Shown: positions 35,507-48,300, numbered from the stretch's first letter. The stretch is 64,000 nt of DNA from Cryptomeria japonica (GCF_030272615.1 NC_081409.1:872501927-872565926), one strand, 5' to 3'. A program made the numbers and translations. The notes: generated by a model not told the origin, from the letters alone.

Positions 35507-35782
35507 GTGGGTGGTCATTGCTTGCAGGTGCGTCAGAGGGAGGGCAGTGGAGGTTTGTGTAGGGAGGGGACGAGTTATGGGTGCTGGTGGTCTGCGGGAG
35601 GGGGGTTGTGTTGTGCGCGGTTGGGGTTCAGGGTTCTCTGAGGGTCTATGGTTAGCCAGTGGGGCAGGGGGCTATGGTCGGCTTTGCCTTTCGGTGGTGC
35701 TTGGAAGGGGTAGGCTCTTGGTTGCAATGTTTCCTTGCTTGTCCCCTTTGGGGTGTGGCTTTTTTCTATTTTGTGAGGTCCA

Positions 35783-37206
35783 ATGTTGAGTATTGGTGGA
35801 GAGGCCTCGAAGGCACCTCCCGCCATTGATTTCCGTGTTGCAGTGGGTTCAAAATCCCCATCCCAAAGTATTAAGACTTTTAATAATAATCTTTTTGCCT
35901 CTGATTCGGGGTTTGGTATGGTGGCTCTCAGATTACGAAGATTAATGACTATCTGGAGAGATGCAGTGAGAGGTCGAGGTTGGTTATTCCTCCGAAGATG
36001 ATAGTTTAAGATGTTGAATACTTCTCAAAACACTTTCTATTTTGCAAGTTTTTGGGGATGAGGGTTTCTCTATAGTTTTTGGAAAAATAGGTGTAGAGGA
36101 CTTGGGCACCGAAAGGGGAAATGGAGATTATGTTGTTGGCAAACAACTACTTAATGGTTACTTTCAACTACATGGAGGATCACAATAGGGTTTTTGAAGG
36201 AGGACCATATTTTTACAAGCAGGTGGGGTTGTTCATAAAACCTTGGCACGCGGGGTTTAACCTGTCGGAGGAGCTCCTGAATAGGGTTCCAGTGTGGGTT
36301 CGTTTACTGCATTTTCCAGTGGAATGCTGCCCGGAGGATGTGTTGTGGAAGCTTGCCTCACTACTTGGGAAGCCAGTGGGGTCTTCAACGCAAACCCTGG
36401 GGAGAAAGGTAATGAATTTTGCTCGTATCTGTGTTGAAATTGATCTTAGTAAACCTTTGCCAGATGCTATAGATGTGTGTGTGGGCTCTTATTCTTGGGT
36501 TCAACAGTTGGATTATGAGACTTTACCATTTCGGTTTTGTCTATGTCATGAGTATGGTCATTTATAGCGCAAGTGCCCTAGGTATAAACTGGTGGTGCAC
36601 CAAGCTCAACAGTCGGCCCATAACCTAGATGGGGTTGATAAAGGAAAAGCTGCTATGTCGGAAGAGGTAGTGAGTGTTGATGGTTTTGTCTCAGTTAAGA
36701 CAAAGAACAGGAATTGAGGACAAAAGAGGTCCTTGCAGGAGAGACATGAGGAGGATACCTTTTACAGTTTCAAAGCCTTGGATGAACTTAGCCAACAGGA
36801 AGTAAATCTGGGGTTAATCCCTTTGGATCAAGGTACATCAGGGGTGGTTTTGGAAAGTGTGACCAAGGACTCTACCCAAGATCTGCAAGTGGTTGGAAGC
36901 CAACAAATGGAGATGGATCAGCCAGTAGTGGTCCAATTGGGATCCACTTCTGGTGCGGAAGTGAAATTGGTTGGGGGGGAGGGTTCTCCGACAACTCAGA
37001 AATTGGAACCTGCTGGGGTCAAATGTAATAAGACCTCCATACACCTGTATCTTCATCAGAAAGATATTAAGAAAGGTGCTTCAGAGAAGAATTCGAAAGT
37101 TGGCAGAAAGAAGGATTTGGATAAGATCAAATTGATGGGGGAGAATTTGGTTGATTCAAGGTCAGTAAAGACTCTGGATTCTCACTTTTCCAATCCTCTG
37201 AAATGA
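35783..37206 (+). pseudogene. LINE ORF1, nucleic-acid-binding protein
   Basis: The first frame (35783-36001) has an ORF1-like N terminus (FNNNLFASDSG). After a frame change, 36121-36567 encodes a DUF4283-type segment (VTFNYMEDHNRVFEGGPYFY, VPVWVRLLHFPVECC, LASLLGKPVGSSTQT, FARICVEIDLSKPLP) and the start of a CCHC knuckle, C-L-C-H-E-Y-G-H. A TAG at 36565-36567 separates it from R-K-C, so the knuckle is intact apart from the stop. The C-terminal part (36733-37206) is polar and lysine-rich. The final TGA (37204-37206) overlaps the ORF2 ATG. Confidence 0.75.
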
Positions 37207-39527
37207 TTGTGCTATCATGGAATGTGAGGGGCTTGAACAATGGCCCTAGACAAAAAGTTGTTCAAGAATTGATTAGGAGTCATTCACCTGATGTCTTGTT
37301 CTTGTAGGAAACTAAACTTTCTATGGAAAGTATGATGGGTGTGGTGTCGAAGATTTGAGGGTGAGGCGAGTGTCAGTGTATTGGGGCAGTTGGCTCCTCT
37401 GGAGGGGTGGCCTACCTTTGGAACCCCTTGAAGATTCGTCCTATTTGGTGGGTTGCTTCCAGATCTTCTTTGTCCGGGGTTGCCTCTAGTCTTGAAACTA
37501 GGGAATATATCTTGTTTACTAAAATTTATGCCCCCACTGATCTTTAGGGTAAGCAAAATTTATGGTTTCACATTTCTTTTGTGTGAGGGCAATTCCCTTT
37601 TCATCCCTAGATTATGGCGGGAGATTTCAATGTCATTTTAGAGTTGTGTGAGAAGAAGGGTGGTGATATGCATTTGAAACCTTCTTCTTTCTTTCTCTAG
37701 GATAGTATATCTTCTTTGCATCTTGTTGACATTAAGTCTGGTAATGGTTTGTTCACTTGGAACAACAGGAGGGTTGGGGAGTATTGGATTGCAGAGAGGT
37801 TGGACTGCTTTCTGGTTTCTAGTTTTTGGGTTGGTGGGGGGTGGTCCAAATGTTCAGAGATTATTGATTGGAGAGGGTCAAACCACTGGCCCATAAAGTT
37901 GGTGTCTTCTTCTGCTCAGGTCGCTCGCACTCCTCCATTCAAATTCTAGCTTATGTGGTTGTGGGATCCTTCTTTACAAGATCATGTTGTGGAGTGGTGG
38001 AGGAAAGGGAGGCCAACCTTTGGCACTGCTATGTACACTTTTGTCAAGCAGTTGCAATTTGTTAAGGTTCAGCTTAAATGGTGGAACCATCAGTGTTTCG
38101 GGAATATTTTTCAAGATAAGAAAGTTGTTCAAACAATGTTGAATGACATTACTAGGGAAATAAGAGAGCATGGTTTGTCTGAAGCCTTTCTTAGGGAGGA
38201 AGACAGGGCAGTCAAGGATTTAGAGGAATGGAAGCTTAGGGAGAAAATCTATTAGAAACAAAGAGCTCATATTGATTGGCTTCAAGCGGGGGACAAGAAT
38301 ACTATGATCTTCTTCAATTCAGTGAAAGCAAGAAGACATGGCAATTCTATTCCTGTTCTAGTCAATGATAGTGGTGAGCAGTGTTTATCCTTGCAGGAGA
38401 TCTCTAGGGAGGCTTTACCGTATTTTCAGTCCCTCTTTAGCGAGGATACTCAGGGGGAATTGGAAGAGGAGAATCAGGTTCTTGCTTGTATTCCTTCTCT
38501 AGTTACTAGGGAGATGAATGAGAAACTTATGGGTCCTATTTTGCTGGAAGAACTTGAGAGGATTGTTTTTCTCATGAGGAAAGGAAAAGACCCTGGTCCG
38601 GATGGGTTCCTGGTTGAGTTCTTCCAAGATTTATGGGATATTATCAAATTGGACTTATTTGAGGTGGTCCAAGAGCCTCATAGGAATAAGCGGATGCTTC
38701 GTGCTTTGAATGCGACTTTCATTGCACTAATCCCCAAGTGTGATGGGGCTGACCGGTTAGGCCAGTTTCGCCCTATCTCTCTCTCTAATGTGATCTATAA
38801 GATCATTTCTAAGTTGATAGTGGAGAGGTTGAAGAACTGGCTTGGGGATGTCATCTCAGAGGAGCAGAGTGGGTTTGTGGAAGGTCACCAAATCCTAGAT
38901 GGTGTGGTCATTTTTACTGAAGCCATTCATTCTATGGCGTCTTCCAAGGAAAAATATATGTTTATTAAGCTGGATATGGCTAAGGCTTATGATAGAGTCC
39001 GTTGGTCCTTTCTCCAGAAGATCCTTAGGGCCTTTGGCTTTGCTAATAGATGGATTCAATGGGTAATGAGTTTTGTTACGTCTACCTCCTCTGTGCTAAT
39101 CAATGGAGATCATACTGAGTTGTTTGATGCTTCTAGGGGTCTTCTCTAGGGGGACCCCCTCTCCCTGTACTTATTCATTCTTCTGGCGGAGGGTCTAGGG
39201 AGGTTGATTAAGCATAATGTGGGTCTAGTTATTATTCAAGGTTGGAATTGGGGAAATGACCTGCATCCTCAGTCTCATTTGCAGTTTGTTGATGACACGG
39301 CCTTGATGGGACTTGGTCGGATTAGAGAATCTTTAAATCTGTGCAAAGTTTTGGATATTTATCTTGTCGCTTCGAGCCAGTTGATCAATGAGGATAAATC
39401 TTTCATTCTCTTCTTCAACACACTTGGAAATATTCAGAGGAGGATTGCTCATATCCTGAGATTCCTATCTCTACTGGTAACCCTCCCAGGGATTCGTGGT
39501 AGGGTATCTTGGATAAATTTTGTATGA
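37203..39527 (+). pseudogene. LINE ORF2, endonuclease and reverse transcriptase
   Basis: ORF2 starts at the ATG at 37203 (MIVLSWNVRGLN), the usual start of the apurinic-like endonuclease. GDFNV, WNNRR, RLDCFLVS and SNHWPI follow; the last normally reads SDHxP, so a catalytic aspartate is replaced by N. RT motifs are GKDPGPDGF, LIPKCDGADRLGQFRPISL, EEQSGFVEGHQI, KLDMAKAYDRVRWSFL, a GDPLS box preceded by a TAG, and FVDDT at 39286-39300 (the F.DD catalytic box, with V for A). At least six in-frame stops lie in the endonuclease part. The zf-RVT and RNase H region after 39527 is only faintly readable to about 39800. Confidence 0.85.
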
Positions 39528-39840
39528 AGGTTAAACATTGGACACACATATGGTTATCCTTTGTTGGGAGGGTTCAACTGTTCTAGTCGGTGGTTCAGGC
39601 TCTTCCGATTTATCGGTGTATGCTCCAAGTGGCCCCTAAGTGGTTCCTGAAGGGATTGTATTCTTTGGCAAGGCAATTCTTATGTGCAGGCAACCTGTCC
39701 TCCTACAAATGGTGTCTTGTCAATTGGGACTTGGTGTGTAGCCCGAAGTAGTCGAGTGGGCTTGGCTTAAGGTAGTCTGTTTTATTTGGGGAGGCTTTGG
39801 TTGCTAAATTGTACTGGAGGTGGTGTGTTGAACATGATCG

Positions 39841-40766
39841 AGGTTAGCTATCAACTCCCACATAGTATCACAACATAGATATACTAAATTTATATTTAAA
39901 TTTTCAGAGATTTGAGTAATATTTAGATACAATTTGGGCTCAAATGGAGGTTGCCATTGTGTGATGAAATCATTTTTAGAGTGTCTCAAAACTTATAGAT
40001 CGACTATCATTTCATCAAAATCTGAGAAGTTGAAATTTTGGGCCTTTTTTTAAGGGCACAAGAATCAAGGAAAAGAACCATAGGTTGGTGAAAATTGGTG
40101 CATCATGGAAAACATAGATGAAAATTGGTGCATCGTGGAAAAAACATACTTCACTATTATGCTTGCAATAGTAAAAAACCCTAAGATCGCATGTCGTTTC
40201 ATCAAAAATTGAGTAGTTGAATTTGGAGTTTTTATTTTTGCTAAGAATGACTTTCAAGGCAAAATCTATTTGATTGTACATATCCATCTAGTCATACAAC
40301 GTTGTACACACTCATACCTATTTATAAGTAGATGTAGAATTTTTTTTAGTAAAAAGAAAAATAATAATGACAATTTTTTAAATTATTTTTGGTCAATGTT
40401 TAAAATTGTTGGTCACAATGCACATGATTGGCTCATGTCACTAGGCCACTACTCTAGTCACTCTATTTCCATTGCAACGTCACTCGAGCACCGCCCACCA
40501 TGCCCCACTACTTTGCCTTAGCTTATGGTGCTATCCATAGCCTCAACGTGCACTTAGTCCTTGGTTGTGGTGACAGTAGCAACTAGGGGCTAAACCTTTA
40601 TTAATTGCCCCTACTGCCATGCCCCTGGTCTGTGATAGGACTAGGGGCTTATTTTTTAATCCTTAGGCTCTCTTACAAGACATATTGGTCAAGTTTCACA
40701 AAATAGAGTTTAACTTGGGCATTTGATCTCCATTTTTGCAAGTCATATATCGTTGGAAAGATAGTT
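39841..40766. other. Spacer; short direct duplication
   Basis: No gene seen. A block GATGAAAATTGGTGCATC.TGGAAAA is duplicated in tandem at about 40085-40145, and ATTTCATCAAAAT.GAG.AGTTGAA recurs at 40009 and 40195. It ends with CTAAG (40767-40771), the left TSD of the Tat-lineage element. Confidence 0.5.
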
Positions 40767-40771
40767 CTAAG

Positions 40772-42419
40772 TGTAGCGTCGTAAATTGTACGCACTTGCT
40801 AAAGCAGTACAATTTCACACCTAGTTTAGCACCCGCCTTGGTGCATTTTACATTTTTCATTGCCTTTCCCCTTTAGCACTTAATTAATCAAATTAATTAG
40901 GTCTAAGGTCCTATTTCATCATAAAGTTGGGCCCTTTCGTTAAAGTGTGCCCCTTTTCATGTTATTCCTCCAATACATCATCTAATCAAAAAACCCTAAT
41001 TAAGTCCTATTTTGAACTTGGGGGCTTGATTTCGGGGGTCAAAATATCTCGAAATCACCTGTAACTTTGGGATTCTCTCTAAAATCATCATATCTGACGG
41101 CCCTGAAAATTTGGTGAAAAGTTGTCGGGACCATGGCGCCCGGAGTGCACACGGTCCCGGACATTTTTCCTGAAATTTTAGGAGCACGATCCAATCATAA
41201 AATAAAGCTTAACCCCAAGAAATTGGCGGGAGATTCAATCTCTAGGTCGGCCAAAAGACAAAATTGCGACCTAGGGTTTCATACATAAGAGCTCTCTTTC
41301 TTCATTTGAAGGGATCAAAATTTTGTTTTTAGGAACCTCATATGCAGCGAAAGAGGAGATCTTGGAAGACTTCAACAACATTCAACATCCCTCTATCAAG
41401 CATTTATCAAATCCATTCATCCATTTAGGGCTTGGAAGACATTGAAGAACAATAGGAGATTACCGACTGAAGATTGGCTTGTACCTCTCCCTTGGGGGTT
41501 GGGTGTGATTTCATGTTGTTTTAATGTCTTTACATAAGCTCCAATATATCATTTATTCATGCTTTAGATCACTTTGCATCTTGATTTAGAGCATTTACAT
41601 TATCATTTACAAGCAATTAGGGTTTACTTTCTAGGTTGCTCTAGTTTGCTTACTTGCATTTTAGATCTTGCACACACACAAGGTCTGCACACACATTACT
41701 TTTACAATACAACTTGGCTATTCATGGAGGTGGAAATCACCGAAGCGGGGGTTTGACTAAGGCAAAACCCTATATAGCCGCCCAAACACCTTTTTCAGAT
41801 ATAAGTGCAGGTTTCAAAACTCGGACGACACCGCAGGTTACAGATCCGGGAAAAGCAGGTCGAGACAGCACCCCACACCAAATTGCAGAGCAGAATACCA
41901 GGATAGAGGCGTGGGGCGCCCTGGTCCTGCCAGGACAGGGGCGCTGGGCACCCTGGTCCCTGGGACAGAAGCGCTGGGCACCCTGGTCCTCCTGACAGAC
42001 AGCATTTCAGATAGTTTTCTAGAGTGCAAAACAGCAGTTTCAGGTGCAGTTCCGGGACAGAATCAGGACAGTGGCGCCCGCGCCCCCGTCCCGAACATTT
42101 TCAGTCAAATTTTGACTCTGGGTACGCATCTGCATTCTTTTTTTATCCTTGTGTTTACAGCTTTCCATTGTTTAAGTTCAATTCTACAATCTTGTCATTA
42201 GTTCATACTTGCATTTTAGGGTTAGGAATTGAACTTGCATAATTTTACCTTTCAGTTACAACAAAGGAATAGAAATCCTAATAGGTAGCCCGTGGCTCTC
42301 CCTTTCACAAAAAGAAGTAGCCAATTGTGTGATACCTGTAGGCTCTTTCATATTTCGTAATGTGTGTCGAAAGGTAGGATTAGGGCATGATAACCTAGTC
42401 TTGCTTTTTCCCCCACACA
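40772..42419 (+). repeat. 5' LTR of the Tat-lineage element
   Basis: TGTAGCGTCGTAAATTG...CCCCCACACA, 1648 bp. It includes the palindromic GC-rich core at 41128-41157 and three GGGC(G/A)CCCTGGTCC copies at about 41917-41990. No strong TATA box stands out. Confidence 0.92.
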
Positions 42420-42422
42420 TTT

Positions 42423-42440
42423 TGGTGAACCCGACGTGAA
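42423..42440 (+). other. Primer-binding site of the Tat-lineage element
   Basis: TGGTGAACCCGACGTGAA begins three bases after the 5' LTR. The inner element has the same site with one substitution (CCAACG). I did not identify the tRNA. Confidence 0.75.
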
Positions 42441-42588
42441 TCTATCATTGCTTCCTCTTGCATTGCATTTGTTAGATCTAGATCTAGATTTAGTGTGTCT
42501 TCATTTCATTTTCATTAAAAAGAAAAAAAAAAAAAGAGTGTGTTTCTTTGCATTGCGTGTTTAAATTTCATGCAACTTTCATTTCAAA

Positions 42589-42913
42589 ATGTCAGACTTT
42601 TATTTACAAAATGTTCATGCTTATGATGATTATTATGAGTATAGCCAAGATGAATTAGATGAAGCTTTAGATGAGTTTTTGAACCCTAAAGATGTCAAAC
42701 CTTCATTTTACCAAAAACTCATAAACCATGTTACTATGTCATTTAGGTGTGATGAGAAAGATAAGTCGAATGGTTCCTCTCAAGGGTACATTCCTATCAA
42801 CTCTTCCACTAAATCTAGTAACATGGTTGTTTTCAATAATCCCCTCTATGAAGAGATATCTCCTTTTGAACCAAAAGACAAACCTTTTGATAGCTATGAT
42901 CATACTTTGTTGG
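42589..42913 (+). CDS. N-terminal part of the Tat-lineage polyprotein, no Gag domain
   Basis: The first ATG after the PBS opens a frame of about 108 codons (MSDFYLQNVHAYDDYYEYSQ at its start), acidic and rich in D, E, Y and S, with no Retrotrans_gag motif and no zinc knuckle. The frame ends artificially in the inner LTR. Removing the inner element and one copy of its GTTGG duplication keeps the frame, and the next residues are DDALDDFVALSK at 50777. The insertion therefore deleted nothing and the true ORF runs on into protease and RT. I do not recognise this domain. It might be a linker or an accessory N terminus. Confidence 0.7.
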
Positions 42914-44159
42914 TGTAGCGTCCTAAAATTGCGACACTTGCAATTTCGACTGCATTTCGGTCTTCACGATGGCGACGCAACACGCAACCTGAATGGAGAC
43001 CCCGAAACCTGTTTTCGACACCAAAAACTGCATTTTTCAAGCACCCTGGCCTGAACCTCCTTTGCACCCTGCTGTCCCGGGAGGTGGGACCAGAGCGCCC
43101 AGCGCCCTGGTCCTTCAGGACCAGGGCGCCCAGTGCCCTGGTCCCTGGGTCCTATTTTGGGCCCGGTCTCTTTTGGACTTCGGGTCTTTATGTTTCCAAA
43201 TTGGAAAATTATCTTTCCTGGTCGGCCTAAGGTCGAGAAAATCAGTCTATCAACCCTAATTGGCAAGTATATAAACTACATTTTCCTCTTTCATTGGATA
43301 TGAGGGAAAAAGCGTGGAAACTATACTCAAGCATTCAAGCATTCAAGCATTCTTTCAAGCAATTGATCATTCTAAGTCTCCATTCAAGGCTAAGTGTTGC
43401 ATTCAAGACAAGGATTCAACCATTGAAGAGGAGATCACATACTACATGCTACATACAACATACAACAATACAACAAACAACAACATCTATACCTTCGCAC
43501 ATAAGGATACAAACATCCTTACAACAAGGTATTAGTACTTGTTTTACATTACATACATTGACATTTACAGCAATTTCTCATTTCTTGGTTAATTCCAAAA
43601 CTGGGGTTTGACCTAAAGGCAAACCCCTAATCCCTAACCCCCCAATCATCTTCTCTTTTCTGTGTGTAGGTGGCAGGTACGCGGCTAAAATTGAAGATCT
43701 GGAATCCTTGTGCAGAGACGAACAGATCCCCCTTCGTTTCGCGAATTTTTCGGAGGACCGTGTGCACGCCGAGCGCCATCGTCCTGACAACTTTTGCTCA
43801 AATTTGTAGGACAGCGCCGTATCAACATTTTACTGCTAATTCCAGGTCCGCAGCTTCATCCTATATCCCTATCTCAGTTTATAAGCGAATCTTTGTCACT
43901 TTCTATGCATTCCTAGCTTAATTCTTCTATCAACATTCTTTACAAAAGAGGGTAGCCTTGCTTTCTTAACCCTTGAAACTTATTTAGCATCCAATCTTGC
44001 ATTGTGTGGGATTGGATCTTGTGGGTTTCAACCCCTCTTTTGAATGTAAAGTCTCTCCCCTAAGTGAAAACCATCAACCCTAGTGAATCTCCCTTCTCTC
44101 TCCTTGGAGTTGGAAGAGGGGAGAGCAACTAGGGTTCGATCGCGATTTTCCGCTTTACA
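42914..44159 (+). repeat. 5' LTR of the gag-only element
   Basis: TGTAGCGTCCTAAAATTG...TTCCGCTTTACA. A TATA box TATATAAA lies at 43268-43275. A GC-rich run of alternating inverted copies of GGACCAGGGCGC (43085-43150) includes a perfect 13-bp-arm hairpin at 43102-43129. Palindromic core motif at 43755-43784. Confidence 0.95.
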
Positions 44160-45342
44160 TTTTGGTGAACCCAACGTGAACATCCTTTCTGATTATTCAT
44201 AGTTAGATCTGAAAATTGGATTCCTTGATTACATTTCCATGTTTGATCTTTTGCAAAATTTTAGAGGTTAATTGCATAAAAACCCTAAATTTTCTTTTTA
44301 AGTAATTACACTTGTGAAATGTTTAATTGTTAATGCTTGTTTCAGATCTACCCTTCTATTACAAATTATCAATTCATATTTGTGCTTTAATTTTGAAAAT
44401 TAAGTGGTTAAGTGTCAAAACCCTAATTTTTGAAACCCTCTTGATTCAACCTTTGTCCGACAATTTCACTGATCAAAACATTTCCAAATCAGCTATAACT
44501 TTGGATTCCGCAATAAAATCACAATATCTTTCATCCCTGAAAATTTGGAAAAAATTTGCGAGGACCGTGTGCACTCCGAGCGCCAACGTCCTCGACATTT
44601 TTTTAAAAATTTCGGGAGCGACATCTTACTCTATTTTTCTGCTAAAATCCAGAATTTTGGCTGATTTTATCAATTTTAACACCTTCAAAATTATAGTCAA
44701 AGTTGGTCTAGCGATTGCTTTGATTGAGGCTTCTAATCATTCAAAAATTGTTGAAATTGAAATTTGTGTCAGAATTGTGTTTCTTACAGTCCTAAATCTG
44801 AAAAGTGTGTTAACATTCATTCGAAATTTCAGTGCCTTATTCAAATTCTTGCAATTTGTGACTTTTTGAAATTAAGTGCTTAATTACAACAACTTTGATT
44901 TCCGCTTTCAAAATTGAATTTTGCGTGAAATTGAGTCAATTTTTAAAATCCAAAACTTGCATTGCTTTTGGTATTCCCTCTAAAATCATAAAATTCAAAA
45001 TTTCAGTTTCCCTCTCTTTTTCAAAATTCAAATTTTGCATTTTTCGACAATCTTGGTAGGGTTCAATTTTGAGATTGCAACTTTAATTTGGCCTATCTAC
45101 AGATTGTAAAGTCACTCAATTTTTTCAGGTTGGCTGTAAAATCATCATAACTTTCATCCCTGCAAATTTCGAAAAAAGTTGCGAGGACCGTGTGCACTCC
45201 AAGCGCCACAGTCCCGGACATTTTTTTTGAAATTTCGGGAGATTGTCCTGATTGTATTTAACAGCTTAAATCTGGAAGATTGGCTAGTTTTACTGAAATT
45301 TGCTACCTTTAAAATTCAAAATCTTCTCTCTTTCTTTAGTGC
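44160..45342 (+). other. PBS and leader of the gag-only element
   Basis: PBS TGGTGAACCCAACGTGAA at 44163-44180, then a 1.2-kb untranslated leader. Two related blocks of about 140 bp (about 44500-44640 and 45130-45250) each contain ATCCCTG.AAATTT.G.AAA, the GGACC...GTCC core and a CGACATTTTTTT...AAATTTCGGGAG tail. Related blocks are found in the LTRs. The leader could hold packaging or dimerisation signals; this is inference. Confidence 0.7.
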
Positions 45343-48300
45343 ATGAGTTTTACAACAATAAGCCCTACTTACACTATTCCCGTTAGACGAAGCCTTAGAA
45401 TTAAGTCCTTCCAAGGTTTAATTACTGAGGAGATGGAACCTAATTTGAATGGCCTTTTTAACGAGGACATGGGTAATTCCTCTAATCCTCTTAATGATGA
45501 AGAAGCTCTCCATGAGGTTTCTGTAGAACAACTTTCGAAATTGGATAACCAATTTGATGATTTTCGACAATGGATGTCTCAAGAATACCCTGATAGTCAA
45601 GCTCTTCCTTTAATTGAGGGTCTAAAACGTATGCTTCAAAGTGATAAGAATGGAATTGATATTTTGCGTGGTATTGCACACATTGTGGATTCAAATGTGA
45701 TGCCTATGAAAAGTTGTGCCGAAACCTTAGGTTATACACAACCTCCTACTCAAGACAATCATTCTATTCCTTTAACGACTTCTATTGCTAGTATACCTAC
45801 TTTTACATCAAACATAATGACTACTTCAATACAAGACATTCCTCCTATGATCACTAGTCATGGGGGCAATCCCTCTTCTTCAATTAACCCTCTTCCTTCA
45901 TTCAATCCAACTTCTTCATTCATTCCTTCAATGAGTGTGCCTATTATATCTCCACAAATGAACATGATGCAAGGGGGCAATTCATTTAACCATTCCATTC
46001 CTCCTTGTAGTGTTCCTCCTGTCCAATCATCTCCTATGACTAACTATCATAGTGTCCCACCACCTTACTCTCTACCTTCTTTCAATAACATAACACCTCC
46101 ATCACAATCCAACACGTCTAATATGAACTCTTCGACTGAAGTGACCATTAACAATCTTGCACAAACTGTCTCTTCTTTACAAAAACAAATTGCCTCTATG
46201 AATCAATCTAGGTTTAGTGTGCCCACATTTGACGTTGCGAGCCCACTTTCTCTTGACATTGTTCGAGCTATCCCCCCTAAACATGTTGAAATTCCACATT
46301 TGGAGCTTTATAATGGTAAGGGTGATCCTCTAACACATGTTAAGACCTTTCAAACAATATGTACCGATTTTGCTTATGACCAAAGGTTGCTTGCAAAACT
46401 ATTTACTAGAACATTAAGAGATAAAACCCTACAATGGTATTGCTCGTTGCCTTCCTATTCTATTACTTCTTTCGAACAACTTGCAAATGCTTTCATTCAA
46501 CAATTTCAAAACAATATAAGTCCTAAAGTTACTTTGATTGATTTAATGCATTGTAAACAAGGTGTTAAAGAAAAAGTGACTGATTTCATTGGTAGATATA
46601 AGCATTTGTATGCTCAAATTTCTTTTCCAGTGCCTGACAATGATATTCAAAGAATCTTTATTTCTAATTTACAAAAAGACATTAGAGAAAAACTCCTGTT
46701 TTCTGAGTTTACTTCTTTCCAACAGTTGTGTGCAACTCTTCACAATTATCAACTGACTGTGAGTCAAATGGAACAATCACATCCTATGGCTCCGAGTGAT
46801 AAGGGTGATAGTAGTCAACAACCATTTGGGAAGTTTAAACCGAATAGAGAGTCCATTAAATTCAATGAAAACATCATCAACAACAATGTGAATGCAGCAT
46901 CAGGTGTGTCTCCTATTTCTAAGTTTTTCAAGAGAGAAAGAAAGTTTACTCCTTTGAATGAATCATTGCATAGTATTATGAATAAGTTATTGGAACAAAA
47001 TGTGCTTACTCTTCCTCCTATAAGGAAAATTGATCCTGCAAAGATTAATTCACCTTATTTTGATAACAAATCTTTTTGTCAATTTCATCATCAACTTGGG
47101 CATGATACTGAAAAATGTTTTGCTTTAAAGGGGAAAATTCAAGATTTGATTGATAATAATACTATCTCTGTTTCTGGTGTGAATGATAAAGGCAACAAAT
47201 CTGTAGCTCTTCCTAACCAAAATCCTCATATTTTTACTGATCCATTACCTTCTCATACCTCGAATGCGATTGATACTACTGATTCCTCTGTCTCACCTGA
47301 TGATCTTGTGTCCATGACTCCGGATGTGATTAACTTTGTAGAGCAACAGAAAATCCCTAAAGAACCTTCCATCACATTTGATTCCAGTGAAACTATCAGG
47401 GCACCTGATGGTCCTTTATATATAGTTGCAAAAGTCAAAAATACACCTTGTCGTGGAGTGCTTATTGATCCTTCTTGCATGGTTAATGTCATTACTGAAG
47501 AATTTCTTTTTACTTTGCAATTGAATCAAGTGATCTATGACAAAACAGATGTGGTTGTGAAACTATTTGATGCATTTTCTTCTTCTGCAGTTGGTTCTAT
47601 TACATTACCTATTGAGGTCCATAACAAATCTCTTGATGTGGACTTTGCTATTATTCCATCATCCGAACAATTTCGTGTGAAGCTAGGCTATCCTTGGCTA
47701 TCTTCCATGAAAGCTATTGCTTCTCCTATTCACAAGTGTTTGAAATTTCCCCATAATGGTGAAGTTGTTACTGTCAATCATAGTCTCTTTAAACCAGCTG
47801 AAAGAACTTCTAGCGTTCCTATTGATTACTTTTGGCCTAAACAATTCCAATCTTTTCCTCCGCGAAGTGATCATCTTTTCAAATCTTATCAAAAGTGGAA
47901 AACAGATATGATCCTATCTCTAAGTGAACCTAGAACACCCAAACTTGACATTCCTATCATTCTTGAGAAGGAAGTTCTTCCTTTGAAAGATAAAACTAAT
48001 GTCTTTCCTCAAGAAGATTCCCAACCCATTCCTATGGATGTGACTATGCCTATGATTAATAAACTTCCTAAAAGCAGACCTATCCCTCCTCGTCATGATG
48101 GACTTGGTCTCCTTCCTAAACCAAAAATTCCTCCTTTATATGGAGCAGTTCCTCCTCCTTCCTTCTATAGAGAGAAGAGACCTTCTTCTTCTCCTATTAT
48201 CCAACCTAAGAGACCACAACCTAAACACCCAAGTGATAAGGATGAGAACATTCCTCCTCCTCAATCTTCTCCACTTCCTACTAAGACTAGACGAAATCGT

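Larger units (their letters stand above)
35445..39840 (+). mobile_element. L1-type LINE, near full length, decayed
   Basis: In plus-strand order it has a GC-rich 5' region (35445-35780), ORF1 with a DUF4283-like region and zinc knuckle, ORF2 beginning with an endonuclease overlapping the ORF1 stop, and reverse transcriptase. This is the standard plant L1 architecture. Many single-base changes give stops (TAG in place of CAG in FLQETK, GLLQGDP and elsewhere), and frame changes occur after the RT. The 3' end is placed near 39840, where recognisable coding sequence ends. No poly(A) tail or target-site duplication is evident, so both ends are approximate. Confidence 0.85.

Noticed and set aside
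35511-35789. Glycine-rich 92-codon frame at the LINE 5' end
   Set aside because: Reflects the GC-rich 5' untranslated region of the LINE; the real ORF1-like sequence begins after it in another frame.
41654-41995. Open frames in the outer LTRs (also 60764-61201)
   Set aside because: LTR sequence with GC-rich hairpin repeats. The frames differ between the two LTRs and encode no domain.
43294-43611. 105-codon frame in the inner 5' LTR, repeated at 49906
   Set aside because: Lies in LTR sequence, is repeated only because LTRs are repeated, and has no domain.
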